From contig CAYWGH010000011.1 of NCBI GenBank assembly GCA_964457925.1, positions 62,001 through 126,000 of the forward strand: a stretch of DNA of 64,000 nucleotides, given 5' to 3'. This document shows, piece after piece, positions 36,318 to 45,303 of this stretch. Position numbers and translations under genes: made by a program. The notes below the pieces were generated by a model. The model saw only the letters and a program-made list of their open reading frames with translations, was not told where the DNA came from and made no database searches. The DNA comes from Coneutiohabitans sp964457925. GTDB lineage: Bacteria; Zhuqueibacterota; Zhuqueibacteria; Zhuqueibacterales; Zhuqueibacteraceae. Positions within the stretch are counted from its first letter, which is position 1. Each line of letters starts with the position of its first letter.

Positions 36318-37718
36318 ATGGACCTTCTCTTGACTCACGGCTATTTCCTTCAGGACGATGCCAAAGAGCGTGAGATTATGAAGCCCTATCCGCCGTTGGG
36401 GCTATTGTATCTTTCAGCGTATCTCAAACAGAAAAATTTTGCCGTTGATATTTTTGACAGCACTTTCTCAGCCAAAGACGCTTTCACGCAATTGCTGCTC
36501 TCGCAAAGGCCGGGAATCGTCGGCTTTTATGCGAATCTCATGACGAAGTTCAAAGTGCTCGATATGATCCGGCAGGCGAAACAGCAAAATTGCACCGTCA
36601 TTGTCGGCGGCCCGGATCCGCCTTATTATGCCGAGCAGTATCTCGACTTCGGCGCTGACGTCGTTGTCATCGGCGAGGGTGAGCAGACGCTGGCAGAGTT
36701 GATTCCAATTTTGTCGTCAGGAAAGATCGAACAGCTTGCGCAAGTCGCCGGAATTGTTTTCAAAGATGAGCAGGGCAAGCTGCAACACACACCGGCGCGG
36801 CCGCTGCTGCCGGATCTCGATGTGCTGCCGTTGCCTGATCGCGCTGCCATTGACCTGCAAACATATGTCGATACCTGGCGCACCCATCATGGCCGAGGCG
36901 CGGTGTCGTTGATCACCAGCCGCGGCTGCCCGTATTCCTGCACCTGGTGCAGCCATTCGGTTTACGGCAAATCGTTGCGCAAGCGCAGTCCCCGGCTTTG
37001 CGCGGAGGAAGTCGAGATGATTCGTGCAAACTATTCTCCCGACATGCTGTGGTACGCGGACGATGTTTTCAATATCAATCACAAGTGGCTTTTTGAATAT
37101 GCTGCCGAACAGAAGCGCCGCGAGATCAAAATCCCGTTCGAATGCATCTGCCGCGCCGACCGCATGAATGAAGATGTTGTTCGCGCATTACGCGACATGG
37201 GCTGCTTTCGCGTTTGGATCGGCTCGGAAAGCGGCTCGCAGCGGCTGCTCGATCAAATGAAACGCGGGGTAAAAGCCGAGCAGGTGCAAGCCATGACGCG
37301 GCTGGCCAAACGCTATGGCATTGAAACCGGCATGTTTTTGATGTGGGGTTTTGAAGATGAAAACGAAGAAGATATTGCCGCAACCATTGCTCATGTGAAG
37401 AAAGCCAGTCCCGATCTCGTGCTGACGACGGTGAGTTATCCCATCAAAGGCACGGAATATTATAACCGCATGGCTGAACAGAATGTGATTGTGGCCAACG
37501 GCAAATGGCAGTCGAGCAACGATCGTGATTATCGCATCCGCGGCCGGCATTCGAAACGCTATTATGATTACGTCAATCGCCGCATGTTCAGCGAGCTGGC
37601 GCTGCAGCGCTTGCAGGAAAACGGCAACGGCGGCTGGCTCAACCGCGCGAAAGCCGCTGTGCAGTCGCAAATCGGCAAGCTGGGCATGACGCTGACGGCG
37701 CATGAGAAAGAGGCATGA
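36318..37718 (+). CDS. B12-binding-type radical SAM protein (paralogue 2)
   Basis: This is a relative of the protein at 30978, with the same opening (LLLTHGYFLQDD, MKPYPPLGLLYLSAYLKQK) and cluster site C204-x3-C208-x2-C211 in RGCPYSCTWC, then WIGSESGSQRLLDQMKRG and FLMWGFEDENEEDI. As in the paralogue, the cobalamin-type domain lacks an evident DxHxxG. The two probably act on related substrates. Between them lie LOG, aminotransferase and GT39 genes, so they may belong to one modification pathway, but nothing ties them directly. 466 residues. Confidence 0.85.
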   Translation: MDLLLTHGYFLQDDAKEREIMKPYPPLGLLYLSAYLKQKNFAVDIFDSTFSAKDAFTQLLLSQRPGIVGFYANLMTKFKVLDMIRQAKQQNCTVIVGGPDPPYYAEQYLDFGADVVVIGEGEQTLAELIPILSSGKIEQLAQVAGIVFKDEQGKLQHTPARPLLPDLDVLPLPDRAAIDLQTYVDTWRTHHGRGAVSLITSRGCPYSCTWCSHSVYGKSLRKRSPRLCAEEVEMIRANYSPDMLWYADDVFNINHKWLFEYAAEQKRREIKIPFECICRADRMNEDVVRALRDMGCFRVWIGSESGSQRLLDQMKRGVKAEQVQAMTRLAKRYGIETGMFLMWGFEDENEEDIAATIAHVKKASPDLVLTTVSYPIKGTEYYNRMAEQNVIVANGKWQSSNDRDYRIRGRHSKRYYDYVNRRMFSELALQRLQENGNGGWLNRAKAAVQSQIGKLGMTLTAHEKEA

Positions 37719-37736
37719 CCTTCTTCGTGACGATCC

Positions 37737-37752
37737 GCGACGGCCTGGCCGC
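37737..37752 (+). repeat. Short CGGC-ctg-GCCG hairpin
   Basis: gcgacggcctggccgc lies 18 bp after the radical SAM stop and matches the short hairpins at 15245, 18152 and 33103 in its CGGC-NNN-GCCG centre. Confidence 0.4.
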
Positions 37753-37867
37753 ATGACGGGTTATTCACGCAAAAAATCCTTCGTTGACTTTGTGGCTTTT
37801 TCTGTGGTTATTTTAGACAACAGATCTGGCGTCGAGATTGACAGTTATTTCCGAAAGGCCTTTGTAA

Positions 37868-38131
37868 ATGATCCAATTCCTCGGCACAATCGGTTTCGGG
37901 TTGGTGTGGGGCTGGCTGCTGGGATTTCTCGTGGCGCGCCGGCCTTCGACGCAGCCATTTATCAATTTCCTTGCTGCGGCTGCGGCCACCATTCTCGCGG
38001 CCTGCGTTCCGTTAATCTTCGTCAATCTGCGCGCCGTGATCGCATTTGTCCTGGCGATGGCGCTCACATTTTTTATCCATTACCTCTGGCGCACGGCGCA
38101 GCGCAAACGCGCAGCCGTGGTCTCTCACTAA
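37868..38131 (+). CDS. Small membrane protein upstream of CHAT protein
   Basis: I do not recognise this family. The 87-residue protein has three hydrophobic segments (FLGTIGFGLVWGWLLGFLVA, FLAAAAATILAACVPLIFV, VIAFVLAMALTFFIHYLW) and a short basic tail (RTAQRKRAA). The ribosome site gaaagg precedes the ATG at a fair distance. It is 20 bp before the next small membrane gene and heads a compact plus-strand group leading into the CHAT-protease gene, so it may be the membrane part of that group. Function unknown. Confidence 0.7.
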   Translation: MIQFLGTIGFGLVWGWLLGFLVARRPSTQPFINFLAAAAATILAACVPLIFVNLRAVIAFVLAMALTFFIHYLWRTAQRKRAAVVSH

Positions 38132-38151
38132 AACTCTGAGGAGGGTTTATC

Positions 38152-38562
38152 ATGAATGAATCGACTCCTGCGACGATGCTGCAATTGCTCGGCGCCGGCG
38201 CTTTAGGCGCGGTGATCGGCTGGTATGTTTATTACATCAATCGCTATCGCCAGGGCGACGTGCAACTCAGCGACATCGTCACGCTGGTGGGCGCCATTGG
38301 CGGCAGCGCGGTGCTGGCCATTTTCCCCCAGCGCAGTGATTTGTTCGGCGCCTACGGCATCGGCCTGTTCGCCGGATTCTTTGGGTACTTTTTTATACTC
38401 ATCATCATGGTGACGGCCTCGAAGAATTTCAACCGCGATTGGTTTCTCGACGGCCGGCGCAAAACGCTCGCGCCCGATGAATACATTCCCGAGGGCACAC
38501 GCGAAACCGGCTCGGCCATGGCCATGCCGGAAAATCAAGGCGGCAAATCGCATGTGAATTGA
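38152..38562 (+). CDS. Small membrane protein with cytoplasmic tail, next to CHAT protein
   Basis: I do not recognise this family. Residues 8-30, 45-60 and 65-90 are hydrophobic helices rich in small residues (LLGAGALGAVIGWYVYYI, LFAGFFGYFFILIIMV); the last 45 residues are polar (SKNFNRDWFLDGRRKT up to the end). A strong ribosome site (gaggaggg) precedes the ATG. The polar tail could be a binding or cleavage site for the CHAT protease encoded next; that is inference. 136 residues. Confidence 0.7.
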   Translation: MNESTPATMLQLLGAGALGAVIGWYVYYINRYRQGDVQLSDIVTLVGAIGGSAVLAIFPQRSDLFGAYGIGLFAGFFGYFFILIIMVTASKNFNRDWFLDGRRKTLAPDEYIPEGTRETGSAMAMPENQGGKSHVN

Positions 38563-38640
38563 GCCGGAATTCCAAGCGAAGAATTTTGGGCAGGATGATT
38601 CATAAAATTATCCGCCTTCGATCATTTTGCCTTTGGTGCT

Positions 38641-41600
38641 GTGACGCGCTTTTGCACGGTGAACTCCATGCCAGAATCATCCACACAAGAATTGCGCGCG
38701 CTGTTGTTCGGCGCACCGCCCTATGAACGTTCCGGCGCGCCCGAGCCGGATTTGCTCGCCGATCTCGCGCCGGCGATGCCGCAAGAGCTTCTTGAGCCGG
38801 CGCTCAACACCATTGCCGGCATCGGCTTTATGCCGGAGCCCGATCGTTTGCGCACGCTGACAGCCTTGCTCGCGCGCGCGCATGAAACCGGCAAAGACGA
38901 GCTTGCCGCGCGCATACTCACGCGCGTTCCAGAAATTGTGCCGCATTTGCCCGCCTCTCTCCTCAAACCGTTTTTTGATGCGGTGCAGGCATTTCACGCG
39001 AAAGACGATTATCGCGGCGAGGTTTATCGCGCCGTCGCGTTAACCACTCTGGCGCAACGGATACCGGAAGCCGCAATTCAAAAAACGCTTGTTGCCGAAA
39101 CGCTGGCCCTGGCGCGCTTGCCGCAATGGGACGATATTCAACAAGAAGCGTTCATGTATTTTGTCGCGAATCTGAACGCCGAACTTGCTGAAGAGGAAAA
39201 GCAAACTCTGTTGTCGGCGGCGCGCAGCATGCGCAACGCCGCATTCCGGGCTTCGAGTTTGGCGGCCTTGCTTTCGAATTTCAAAGCGCCTGAGCAAACC
39301 GGCATTTTGCAGGAAGCACTGCAAGCAAGCCGGGCAGTGGATTGGGCGCCGCGCCGCCTCGAAGCGTTCACGGAATTGCGCTTGCGTCTGCCGGAGACGC
39401 TGCAAAGTGAAATTCAGGGAGAAATAAAAGCGCAAGGCTCGGAAGCTGATTATTTGCGGGCCCTGGCAGAAATCACGCGCCGTTCCGGTTTGTCATTGCC
39501 GCACGAAGTACAAACGCAGAGTTTGCCAACTGCGGACACGCTGCGGGATTATATCGAGCTTGCCGCCTGTTTGTCCGAAGAGCAATGCGCGGCAGCGTTG
39601 GAAGCCGCGGCAGCGTTGTGGGAATCCGAGCAGCAGAGAGTTCTCGGCAAATTGATTCCGCATCTTCCGGCCAAACTTTTTCCTGTTGTTCTGGCGCACA
39701 TCAAAACACTGCATGCGGTCGAGCCGGTGCGCGCGCAATTGTTGAGGCAGACGGCAAATTATCTTCCGCAAACCCTGCTCGGTGAAGCAACCCTGCAAGC
39801 GCGCCAATTCGAAAATTTGTGGTGGCGATTGCGTACCCTGGCGGCGCTGCAAGCGCGTTTGCCGGCAACCGAGCAAGCGCAACTTCCCGCAGAAGTGAAT
39901 GCCGTTGCCGGCGGGCGTCTGCGCGAGTTGTTCGCGCAATTGCCGCAAGCAGACCAGCGCGCGCTGATCGAGGAAATGATTTCCTCGATTTGGGATCATT
40001 ACGGCGGCGCGCAACCGGCGGCGGCGCCTCCCTTCGATCCGGAGCCAACACAGGCCGATGCCGGCGAACCGCCGCGTTCTTCGCCTCCACCAACACAATG
40101 GGAAACAACCCCGCCTGCGCCGCAAGCGCCTTCAAGCTCGCCGAAGCCTTCTTATAAAAATGGCGGCGGCTCGCGCAGCGCTCCAGCCTCGCCGCGCCCG
40201 ACGCGATCGGCGAGGCGCTCGCGCGGCGTTCCCAGTGCGGACGACGAAGACATGGCGCCATCACCTTCGCGCGGCGCCGGCGATGATCGTTCCGATGAAG
40301 AAAATAAACCCACGGTCAATACCGGCTTTGCAACAACTGAGAAAGCCGAAACGCCGCTCTCGCCGAATGCGCCGCTTTTGCAAGGTCAGTCTTATTATTT
40401 TTGGTTTGAAGTCAGCAAGAAGCGCATCGCGGGCGCAATTGATGTTGCGCCCACCGCATTGCCCACCGAATTTTTGCCGAAAGAGGCGCGGCTGAAAGTG
40501 GCGTTGTTCGCTTTCGAGGGCGAAATCGAAATAACCAGCGGCGCGGATATTGGTGAAATTCAACTCCAACCCGACGGCTTGGCGCGCATCGTGCGGCCGG
40601 CTGCTCGTCCGCAGAAGCCGGCGCATGATTCCGTTTTGCTCGAACGGCGGTTGTTCTTTCCCGTGAAAATGCCCAACAAATCCGGCGTGTTTCGCCTGCG
40701 TTGCAACATTTATTGCGAACAAGTGTTGGTGCAATCGCATGTCGTGCAGGTGGAAGTCGGCTCGCGCCTGCGTCGAATCGTGCGCAGCGCCGGCAAGCGC
40801 CCGGCGCTGCAAACACTGGCCGATTACACTCTGAGCAAAAGCTTGAATGCCGATTATCTCGCCGAGGTGCCGGCGCATCGTTTGAGTCTCATGCTCAACG
40901 ACGACGGCAAGGGCACGCACGGCTTTCGCGTGCTCGCGGCAGAAGGCGCAACCGAGTTCAAACGCGATGCGAGTTTTGATGGACAAAAACTGCAAGGCAT
41001 GATAGCCAACGCGCGCAAGGCCATGAGCAAGGCGGCATGGGGAAAATTCGAGCCGTGGCAAAAGGGCGATCTATATCGTTACGAAGGCACGCGCGAGGAA
41101 AACCTCAAACGCCTGAGAGACGATATGATCATGATGGCGGCGCAGGGCTATCGTTTCTATGTTGAAATTCGCAAACGCCTGGCCGGCCTTGACGCGCAGA
41201 CGCCCGAGGAAATCGACCAGCGCGTCAAGGATTTGGAAGAGCTGATGCGCAAGCCCGGCCTCGTCCAAATTGCCAGCAAGGAATCCGCGGAACACGTCGT
41301 TCCTGTGGCCATGTTGTATGATTACAAGTTCGATTCCAATCTGCCGCTCGAGAAATACAAGCTTTGCCCGGACTTTCTCGCGGCGCTGCAAGCCTCACAA
41401 GCATTGCTTGATACAAAATGTTTTCAAGGCGACTGCGCCAGCCGCGGCAAGTTGGACGTCATTTGTCCCAGCGGTTTTTGGGGCTACCGTCACAACCTCG
41501 GCCTGCCGGTATCGATCGGCAAAAGCGAGGCCCCGGCAGCCATGAAACTTACCTACGAGGGAACGCAATCGATGAGCGTGGCGGTCAGCACCGATCAGGC

Positions 41601-42156
41601 GTTCAAATTGCGCAAGAAGCACGTGGAAAAATTGCAGGCGTTGCGCCAGGGATTGGGATGGAGCTACGCGGAAACGCGCGACGACGCCCTGCAAATGATG
41701 AAAGAGAAACCCGGCCACGTGGTTTATTTTTATTGCCACGGCGGCATGCACCCGGTTTGGAACGTGCCGTATCTGCTCGTCGGCGACCCGCAAAACACAC
41801 AGGGCATCACGCGCGACAATTTCGAAGCGTATGACATCAAATGGGACAAGATCAAGCCGCTGGTGTTTCTCAACGGTTGTCACACCACCGCGCTTTCACC
41901 GGAACAAACGTTGAACTTGGTCAGCGGCTTCATCGAAGACGCGCATGCGGCCGGCGTGATCGGCACGGAAATCACCATCTTCGAGCCGCTCGCCTGCGCC
42001 TTCGGCGAAGAATGCCTGGAACATTTTTTCAACGGCGTTCCCATCGGCGAGGCGGTGCGCCGCGCCCGCTTGAAGCTCCTGCAAGAAGCCAATCCACTGG
42101 GATTGGTTTACATTCCGTTCGTGCTGGCAAGCTTGACTTTGGTAAAGGCGGGATGA
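38641..42156 (+). CDS. CHAT-domain (caspase-like) protease with helical-repeat N-terminus
   Basis: The large protein (1171 residues) ends in a CHAT domain, a caspase-fold cysteine protease, with catalytic H1033 in YFYCHGG and C1080 in FLNGCHTT, plus GEAVRRARL and a final LASLTLV strand. Residues 1-450 are alpha-helical repeats of HEAT/ARM-like spacing. Residues 455-580 are a proline/serine-rich, probably disordered linker. Residues 585-715 look like a beta-sandwich (YYFWFEVSKKRI, RLRCNIYCEQVLVQSHVV), followed by a helical segment. No signal peptide, so cytoplasmic. GTG 38641 or ATG 38668 may be the start. CHAT proteases are often switch-activated effectors; here two small membrane proteins lie directly upstream as possible partners. 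Confidence 0.85.
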   Translation: MTRFCTVNSMPESSTQELRALLFGAPPYERSGAPEPDLLADLAPAMPQELLEPALNTIAGIGFMPEPDRLRTLTALLARAHETGKDELAARILTRVPEIVPHLPASLLKPFFDAVQAFHAKDDYRGEVYRAVALTTLAQRIPEAAIQKTLVAETLALARLPQWDDIQQEAFMYFVANLNAELAEEEKQTLLSAARSMRNAAFRASSLAALLSNFKAPEQTGILQEALQASRAVDWAPRRLEAFTELRLRLPETLQSEIQGEIKAQGSEADYLRALAEITRRSGLSLPHEVQTQSLPTADTLRDYIELAACLSEEQCAAALEAAAALWESEQQRVLGKLIPHLPAKLFPVVLAHIKTLHAVEPVRAQLLRQTANYLPQTLLGEATLQARQFENLWWRLRTLAALQARLPATEQAQLPAEVNAVAGGRLRELFAQLPQADQRALIEEMISSIWDHYGGAQPAAAPPFDPEPTQADAGEPPRSSPPPTQWETTPPAPQAPSSSPKPSYKNGGGSRSAPASPRPTRSARRSRGVPSADDEDMAPSPSRGAGDDRSDEENKPTVNTGFATTEKAETPLSPNAPLLQGQSYYFWFEVSKKRIAGAIDVAPTALPTEFLPKEARLKVALFAFEGEIEITSGADIGEIQLQPDGLARIVRPAARPQKPAHDSVLLERRLFFPVKMPNKSGVFRLRCNIYCEQVLVQSHVVQVEVGSRLRRIVRSAGKRPALQTLADYTLSKSLNADYLAEVPAHRLSLMLNDDGKGTHGFRVLAAEGATEFKRDASFDGQKLQGMIANARKAMSKAAWGKFEPWQKGDLYRYEGTREENLKRLRDDMIMMAAQGYRFYVEIRKRLAGLDAQTPEEIDQRVKDLEELMRKPGLVQIASKESAEHVVPVAMLYDYKFDSNLPLEKYKLCPDFLAALQASQALLDTKCFQGDCASRGKLDVICPSGFWGYRHNLGLPVSIGKSEAPAAMKLTYEGTQSMSVAVSTDQAFKLRKKHVEKLQALRQGLGWSYAETRDDALQMMKEKPGHVVYFYCHGGMHPVWNVPYLLVGDPQNTQGITRDNFEAYDIKWDKIKPLVFLNGCHTTALSPEQTLNLVSGFIEDAHAAGVIGTEITIFEPLACAFGEECLEHFFNGVPIGEAVRRARLKLLQEANPLGLVYIPFVLASLTLVKAG

Positions 42157-42179
42157 CGCCGGATTGATGGATTTGTGGG

Positions 42180-42232
42180 TCGTGAAATAAAATCCGTGAA
42201 AATCCGTGTTCATCCGTGGCTAAAAAAGTCTA
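42180..42232 (+). repeat. Repeat with direct 'aatccgtg' units before YCF48-like gene
   Basis: aaatccgtgaaaatccgtg followed by ttcatccgtggctaaaaaa is a direct-repeat motif common as a non-coding repeat in environmental genomes. It lies between the CHAT gene stop and the next start; a short hairpin-like gggcttggccc follows at 42247. Confidence 0.45.
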
Positions 42233-42287
42233 CAGCAGTGAGTCAGGGCTTGGCCCCGGCTACCATGCTACAAAATTGGAACAGAAG

Positions 42288-43346
42288 ATGCAGAGAATCG
42301 TTCTCACCATTTCATGCGTTGCCCTCGCGGGTGCACTATTGGCCCAAGATCATGACGCCAAATCCGTCGAACTGAAATTGCAGATGCAACCAAGCGGCTT
42401 GACTTCCTCGCTGCGCGGCCTTTGCGCGGTAAGCGATAAAATTGCCTGGGTCAGCGGCACGAGAGGCAGCTTCGCCAGGACGCTCAACGGCGGTCAAACC
42501 TGGTCAGCAGATTCCGTTGCCGGCGCCACGAATCTGGATTTCCGCGACGTGCAAGCATTCGACGCTAGTCGCGCCATTCTCATGAGCGCCGGCGCCGGCG
42601 AGCTTTCGCGCATTTACAAAACCGATGACGGCGGAAAAAACTGGCAATTGCAGCATCTCAACAAAATTGCTGAAGGCTTTTTCAACGGCTTTGCATTTTG
42701 GGATGAAAACAACGGCATTCTCGTGGGCGACCCGGTTAATGGACAATTGTTCGTCATGCTCACCGCCGATGGCGGCAACACCTGGCAGCCGCTTCCGGCA
42801 GCAAGCGCGCCGGCTGTCGTGCAAGGCGAATACGGCTTTGCCGCGAGCGGCACGAATCTCGCCGTGCATGGAAAAAATCATGTCTGGATCGCCACCGGCG
42901 GCGCGATTGCGCGTGTATTTTATTCGAGCGATCGCGGCAAAACCTGGAATGTCGCCGTGACCCCGATCGTGAGCGGCAACGCCTCTTCCGGCATTTTTTC
43001 CATCGCGTTTCGGGATGAGAATCACGGCGTGATTGTCGGCGGGAATTATCAGGAACCAAACGCGGCGCAGGCCAATGCTGCCTTCACCACCGACGGCGGC
43101 AAAACCTGGGAGCTGATCAAGAAACCCGCCTCGATGGAATACCGGTCTTGCGTCGCTTACTTCACACCCTCATTGCTCGTTGCCGTCGGCCCTTCCGGCT
43201 CGGATTATTCAAATGACGGCGGCTTGACATGGGCGCGTTTCAGCTCCGAAGGTTTTCACACGTTGAGTTTTGCGGCTTCAACAAACATCGGCTGGGCTGC
43301 CGGCGCGGAGGGGAGGGTTGGAAAGTGTACCGTTAGAGGCAAGTGA
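42288..43346 (+). CDS. Exported YCF48/BNR-type beta-propeller protein
   Basis: ATG 42288 gives a clean signal peptide (RIVLTISCVALAGALLAQ). The 352-residue protein consists of Asp-box/BNR repeats: SFARTLNGGQTWS, IYKTDDGGKNWQ, VMLTADGGNTWQ, FYSSDRGKTWN, AFTTDGGKTWE, YSNDGGLTWAR. This is a six- or seven-bladed propeller of the YCF48-like group, often mis-labelled oxidoreductase, and probably periplasmic. It follows the CHAT gene by 131 bp containing a repeat, so co-transcription is uncertain. Confidence 0.85.
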   Translation: MQRIVLTISCVALAGALLAQDHDAKSVELKLQMQPSGLTSSLRGLCAVSDKIAWVSGTRGSFARTLNGGQTWSADSVAGATNLDFRDVQAFDASRAILMSAGAGELSRIYKTDDGGKNWQLQHLNKIAEGFFNGFAFWDENNGILVGDPVNGQLFVMLTADGGNTWQPLPAASAPAVVQGEYGFAASGTNLAVHGKNHVWIATGGAIARVFYSSDRGKTWNVAVTPIVSGNASSGIFSIAFRDENHGVIVGGNYQEPNAAQANAAFTTDGGKTWELIKKPASMEYRSCVAYFTPSLLVAVGPSGSDYSNDGGLTWARFSSEGFHTLSFAASTNIGWAAGAEGRVGKCTVRGK

Positions 43347-43977
43347 TGCTATTCGGCGATTAGCTTTTCAAACACAGAATAAAGTTCTAACTTTTTTCTC
43401 CAGTCTTTCACATCCGTTGGGTTTTTCTACCCGGTGAAAAAACTATTTTCGAATCGCTGCCCGCCGGGCTTCAGATTTCAGCTTGTCTGAAGCCTGGCGT
43501 AGGCTCTATAAATTTGAATCGTTGCTAAAAAAGCAAAAATTTTCTAACCACCAAGACACGAAAACACAAAGCAAAAAAGCTTAGTGCCTTTGTGTCTTGG
43601 TGGTAAAATTTGGTTCCGGCTCGTCCGGCTTAGGCTCTTCAATATTTATTCACGGCAAAAAAGCAAAAAACTTCTTGTAAGCGGATAAAACAAAAGCAGT
43701 ATCCGCTTACAAAAAGCTTTTGGGTTGCGACTCGTTCGCGTTGGACTTGATATAGAAGTGAAGGGTGATCGTCAAAGCGACCGCTCGACTATTTTAATGG
43801 ACTGCATCCACTAAAAACGGTTGAACGCCTGCGTCGCCTCCACCCCAAGCTCATCAATGGTCACTTGCACGCCCCTTGCCGAGAATAAATTTGCAAAAAC
43901 AACCTTGCCAATTGTTAGGTGATTGATTTCTGTCTCGCTCCGGATCAAATAGTAACCTGCTCTACCGCTGGCTCGGC
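43347..43977. other. 630-bp non-coding region packed with palindromic repeats
   Basis: Four repeat units follow one another: a half copy of the 'GGATAGAAA' palindrome (43412-43440), a hairpin cgggcttcag/ctgaagcctg (about 43475-43497), a unit with a CCACCAAGACAC stem (43515-43640), and a unit with a TGTAAGCGGATA stem (43640-43745). On the minus strand, codons ending at 43811 read a short open stretch, with nothing recognised. No RNA gene is evident. Confidence 0.6.
43515..43745 (+). repeat. Two dispersed elements sharing flanks but with different stems
   Basis: The first unit has flank gaatcgttgctaaaaaagc, the stem accaccaagacacg ... gtgtcttggtggt (arms about 43548-43570 and 43588-43604), and right flank aaaatttggttccggctcg. 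The second has cggcaaaaaagc, stem tgtaagcggata ... tatccgcttaca (43676-43711) and right flank ttttgggttgcgactcgttcgcg. The same flanks surround the GGATAGAAA stem at 52704 and 55232. Confidence 0.7.
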
Positions 43978-45282
43978 GTGCTGCGCTGCCCGCAATGTCA
44001 CGGACATTTTTTGTTGGCGCACCAGGACGGCGCCCGCGCCCTGCGTTGCAGAGATTGCAGCCTCATCTACGGCATAGACGATCACATACCGCGCCTCATC
44101 ATTCCCGCGCGCCTGAACGAAATTGCCTCGTTTTGTGAAAAATACGATGCCGTGCGCTTGCGCGAAGGCTGGGCCAGCGAAGCCCGGGATTATTATCGGA
44201 ATTTGCCTTTTCGCGATCTTTCCGGCAGGCACGAGCACGAGTGGCATTTGCGCGCGCAATCGTTTCGTTTTCTGCAAAATTGGTTGAAGCAAAATTACGG
44301 TAATCGCAGTCTGCGCATTTTGGATATCGGTGCGGGCTGCGGCTGGACGAGCCGCTTGCTCGCGGATCAGCATGACGTTTTTGCGCTCGATGTGAATGCG
44401 GGACCGCATGGCCTGGCAGCTTTGCCGGCTGAGCAACGGCGCTTCATGGCCGCGCAGGCGGAATTGGAACGCTTGCCATTGGGGGGCAACTCGTTTGATC
44501 TCGTGATCGCCAACGCGAGCTTGCATTATACTCATGATCGGGCGCAAGTCTTTAAGCAAGTCAGCAACGTGCTGCGCACCGACGGCAAGTTTTTCGTCAT
44601 GGATTCTCCGATCTATCCAACGCGCGAAGCCGCGCTGGCCGCACATGAACGGAGTCGCGCGTATTATGCGCAACAGGGCGTTCCCGAGCTGGCAGACCAC
44701 TACGGCGGTTTGACGGAAGAACTCTTTGAGCAAGAGGAGAGCCTTCGTTTTGTGCGTGTGCGGCGCGATTTTTCAACATTGGATCATTTCAAAAAATGGC
44801 TGCGCGACAAAACCGGCAACGGCGGGGCAGCGCGTTTTCCCATTTGGATGGGCGAGCGCATCCCGCAATCCGCAGAAGCCTGGCAGCCCGGCCGCTCGCG
44901 CGCCGGCGCAATCGTGATTTACGAAAACCGTTTGTTGACCTTTCGTTGTCACACGGAAGGCGGATATTTTTGCCGCATTCCCGGCGGCGGCATCGAGCCG
45001 GATGAAACCCCGGAACAGGCTGCACAGCGCGAGCTGCAGGAAGAGCTTGGCCTCACTGTCAAATTGCAGCATTGTTTCGGCCCCTATTTTCACACCAACA
45101 AAGCGGAGTGGTATTTTCTTGCGGCAGCCGATCATGCAAACCTGCCATTAGATCAATCATTGGCGCCGGAAGACAACTGCCTGGTGTATTGGCTGCCGCT
45201 GGCTAGACTCGCGGAGTATGATATTCACCCGCAAGCGCTGAAATGGGAGCTGGTGGAGTATTTCAATCATTATCATGCATGA
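43978..45282 (+). CDS. Zinc ribbon - SAM methyltransferase - Nudix hydrolase fusion
   Basis: Three modules lie in one 434-residue chain. Residues 1-30 are a Trm112-like zinc ribbon (C4-PQ-C7 and C24-RD-C27). Residues 90-220 are a class I methyltransferase (LRILDIGAGCGWTSRLLA, then NSFDLVIANASLHYTHD). Residues 300-434 are a Nudix hydrolase with a full box, PGGGIEPDETPEQAAQREL followed by QEELGL (G336 onward). GTG 43978 is given as start, but the frame is open 51 bp further with no ATG, and the extra residues (LLYRWLGVLRC) read like the usual ribbon N-terminus, so a CTG start at 43930 is possible. Nudix likely cleaves a nucleoside diphosphate derivative. Substrates unknown. Confidence 0.82.
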   Translation: MLRCPQCHGHFLLAHQDGARALRCRDCSLIYGIDDHIPRLIIPARLNEIASFCEKYDAVRLREGWASEARDYYRNLPFRDLSGRHEHEWHLRAQSFRFLQNWLKQNYGNRSLRILDIGAGCGWTSRLLADQHDVFALDVNAGPHGLAALPAEQRRFMAAQAELERLPLGGNSFDLVIANASLHYTHDRAQVFKQVSNVLRTDGKFFVMDSPIYPTREAALAAHERSRAYYAQQGVPELADHYGGLTEELFEQEESLRFVRVRRDFSTLDHFKKWLRDKTGNGGAARFPIWMGERIPQSAEAWQPGRSRAGAIVIYENRLLTFRCHTEGGYFCRIPGGGIEPDETPEQAAQRELQEELGLTVKLQHCFGPYFHTNKAEWYFLAAADHANLPLDQSLAPEDNCLVYWLPLARLAEYDIHPQALKWELVEYFNHYHA

Positions 45283-45303
45283 ATTTTGCACCCCCAAAAA
45301 AAT

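Noticed and set aside
43347..43977. tRNA or other structured RNA gene
   Set aside because: The hairpins are explained by the dispersed palindromic families; no cloverleaf or known riboswitch core was recognised.
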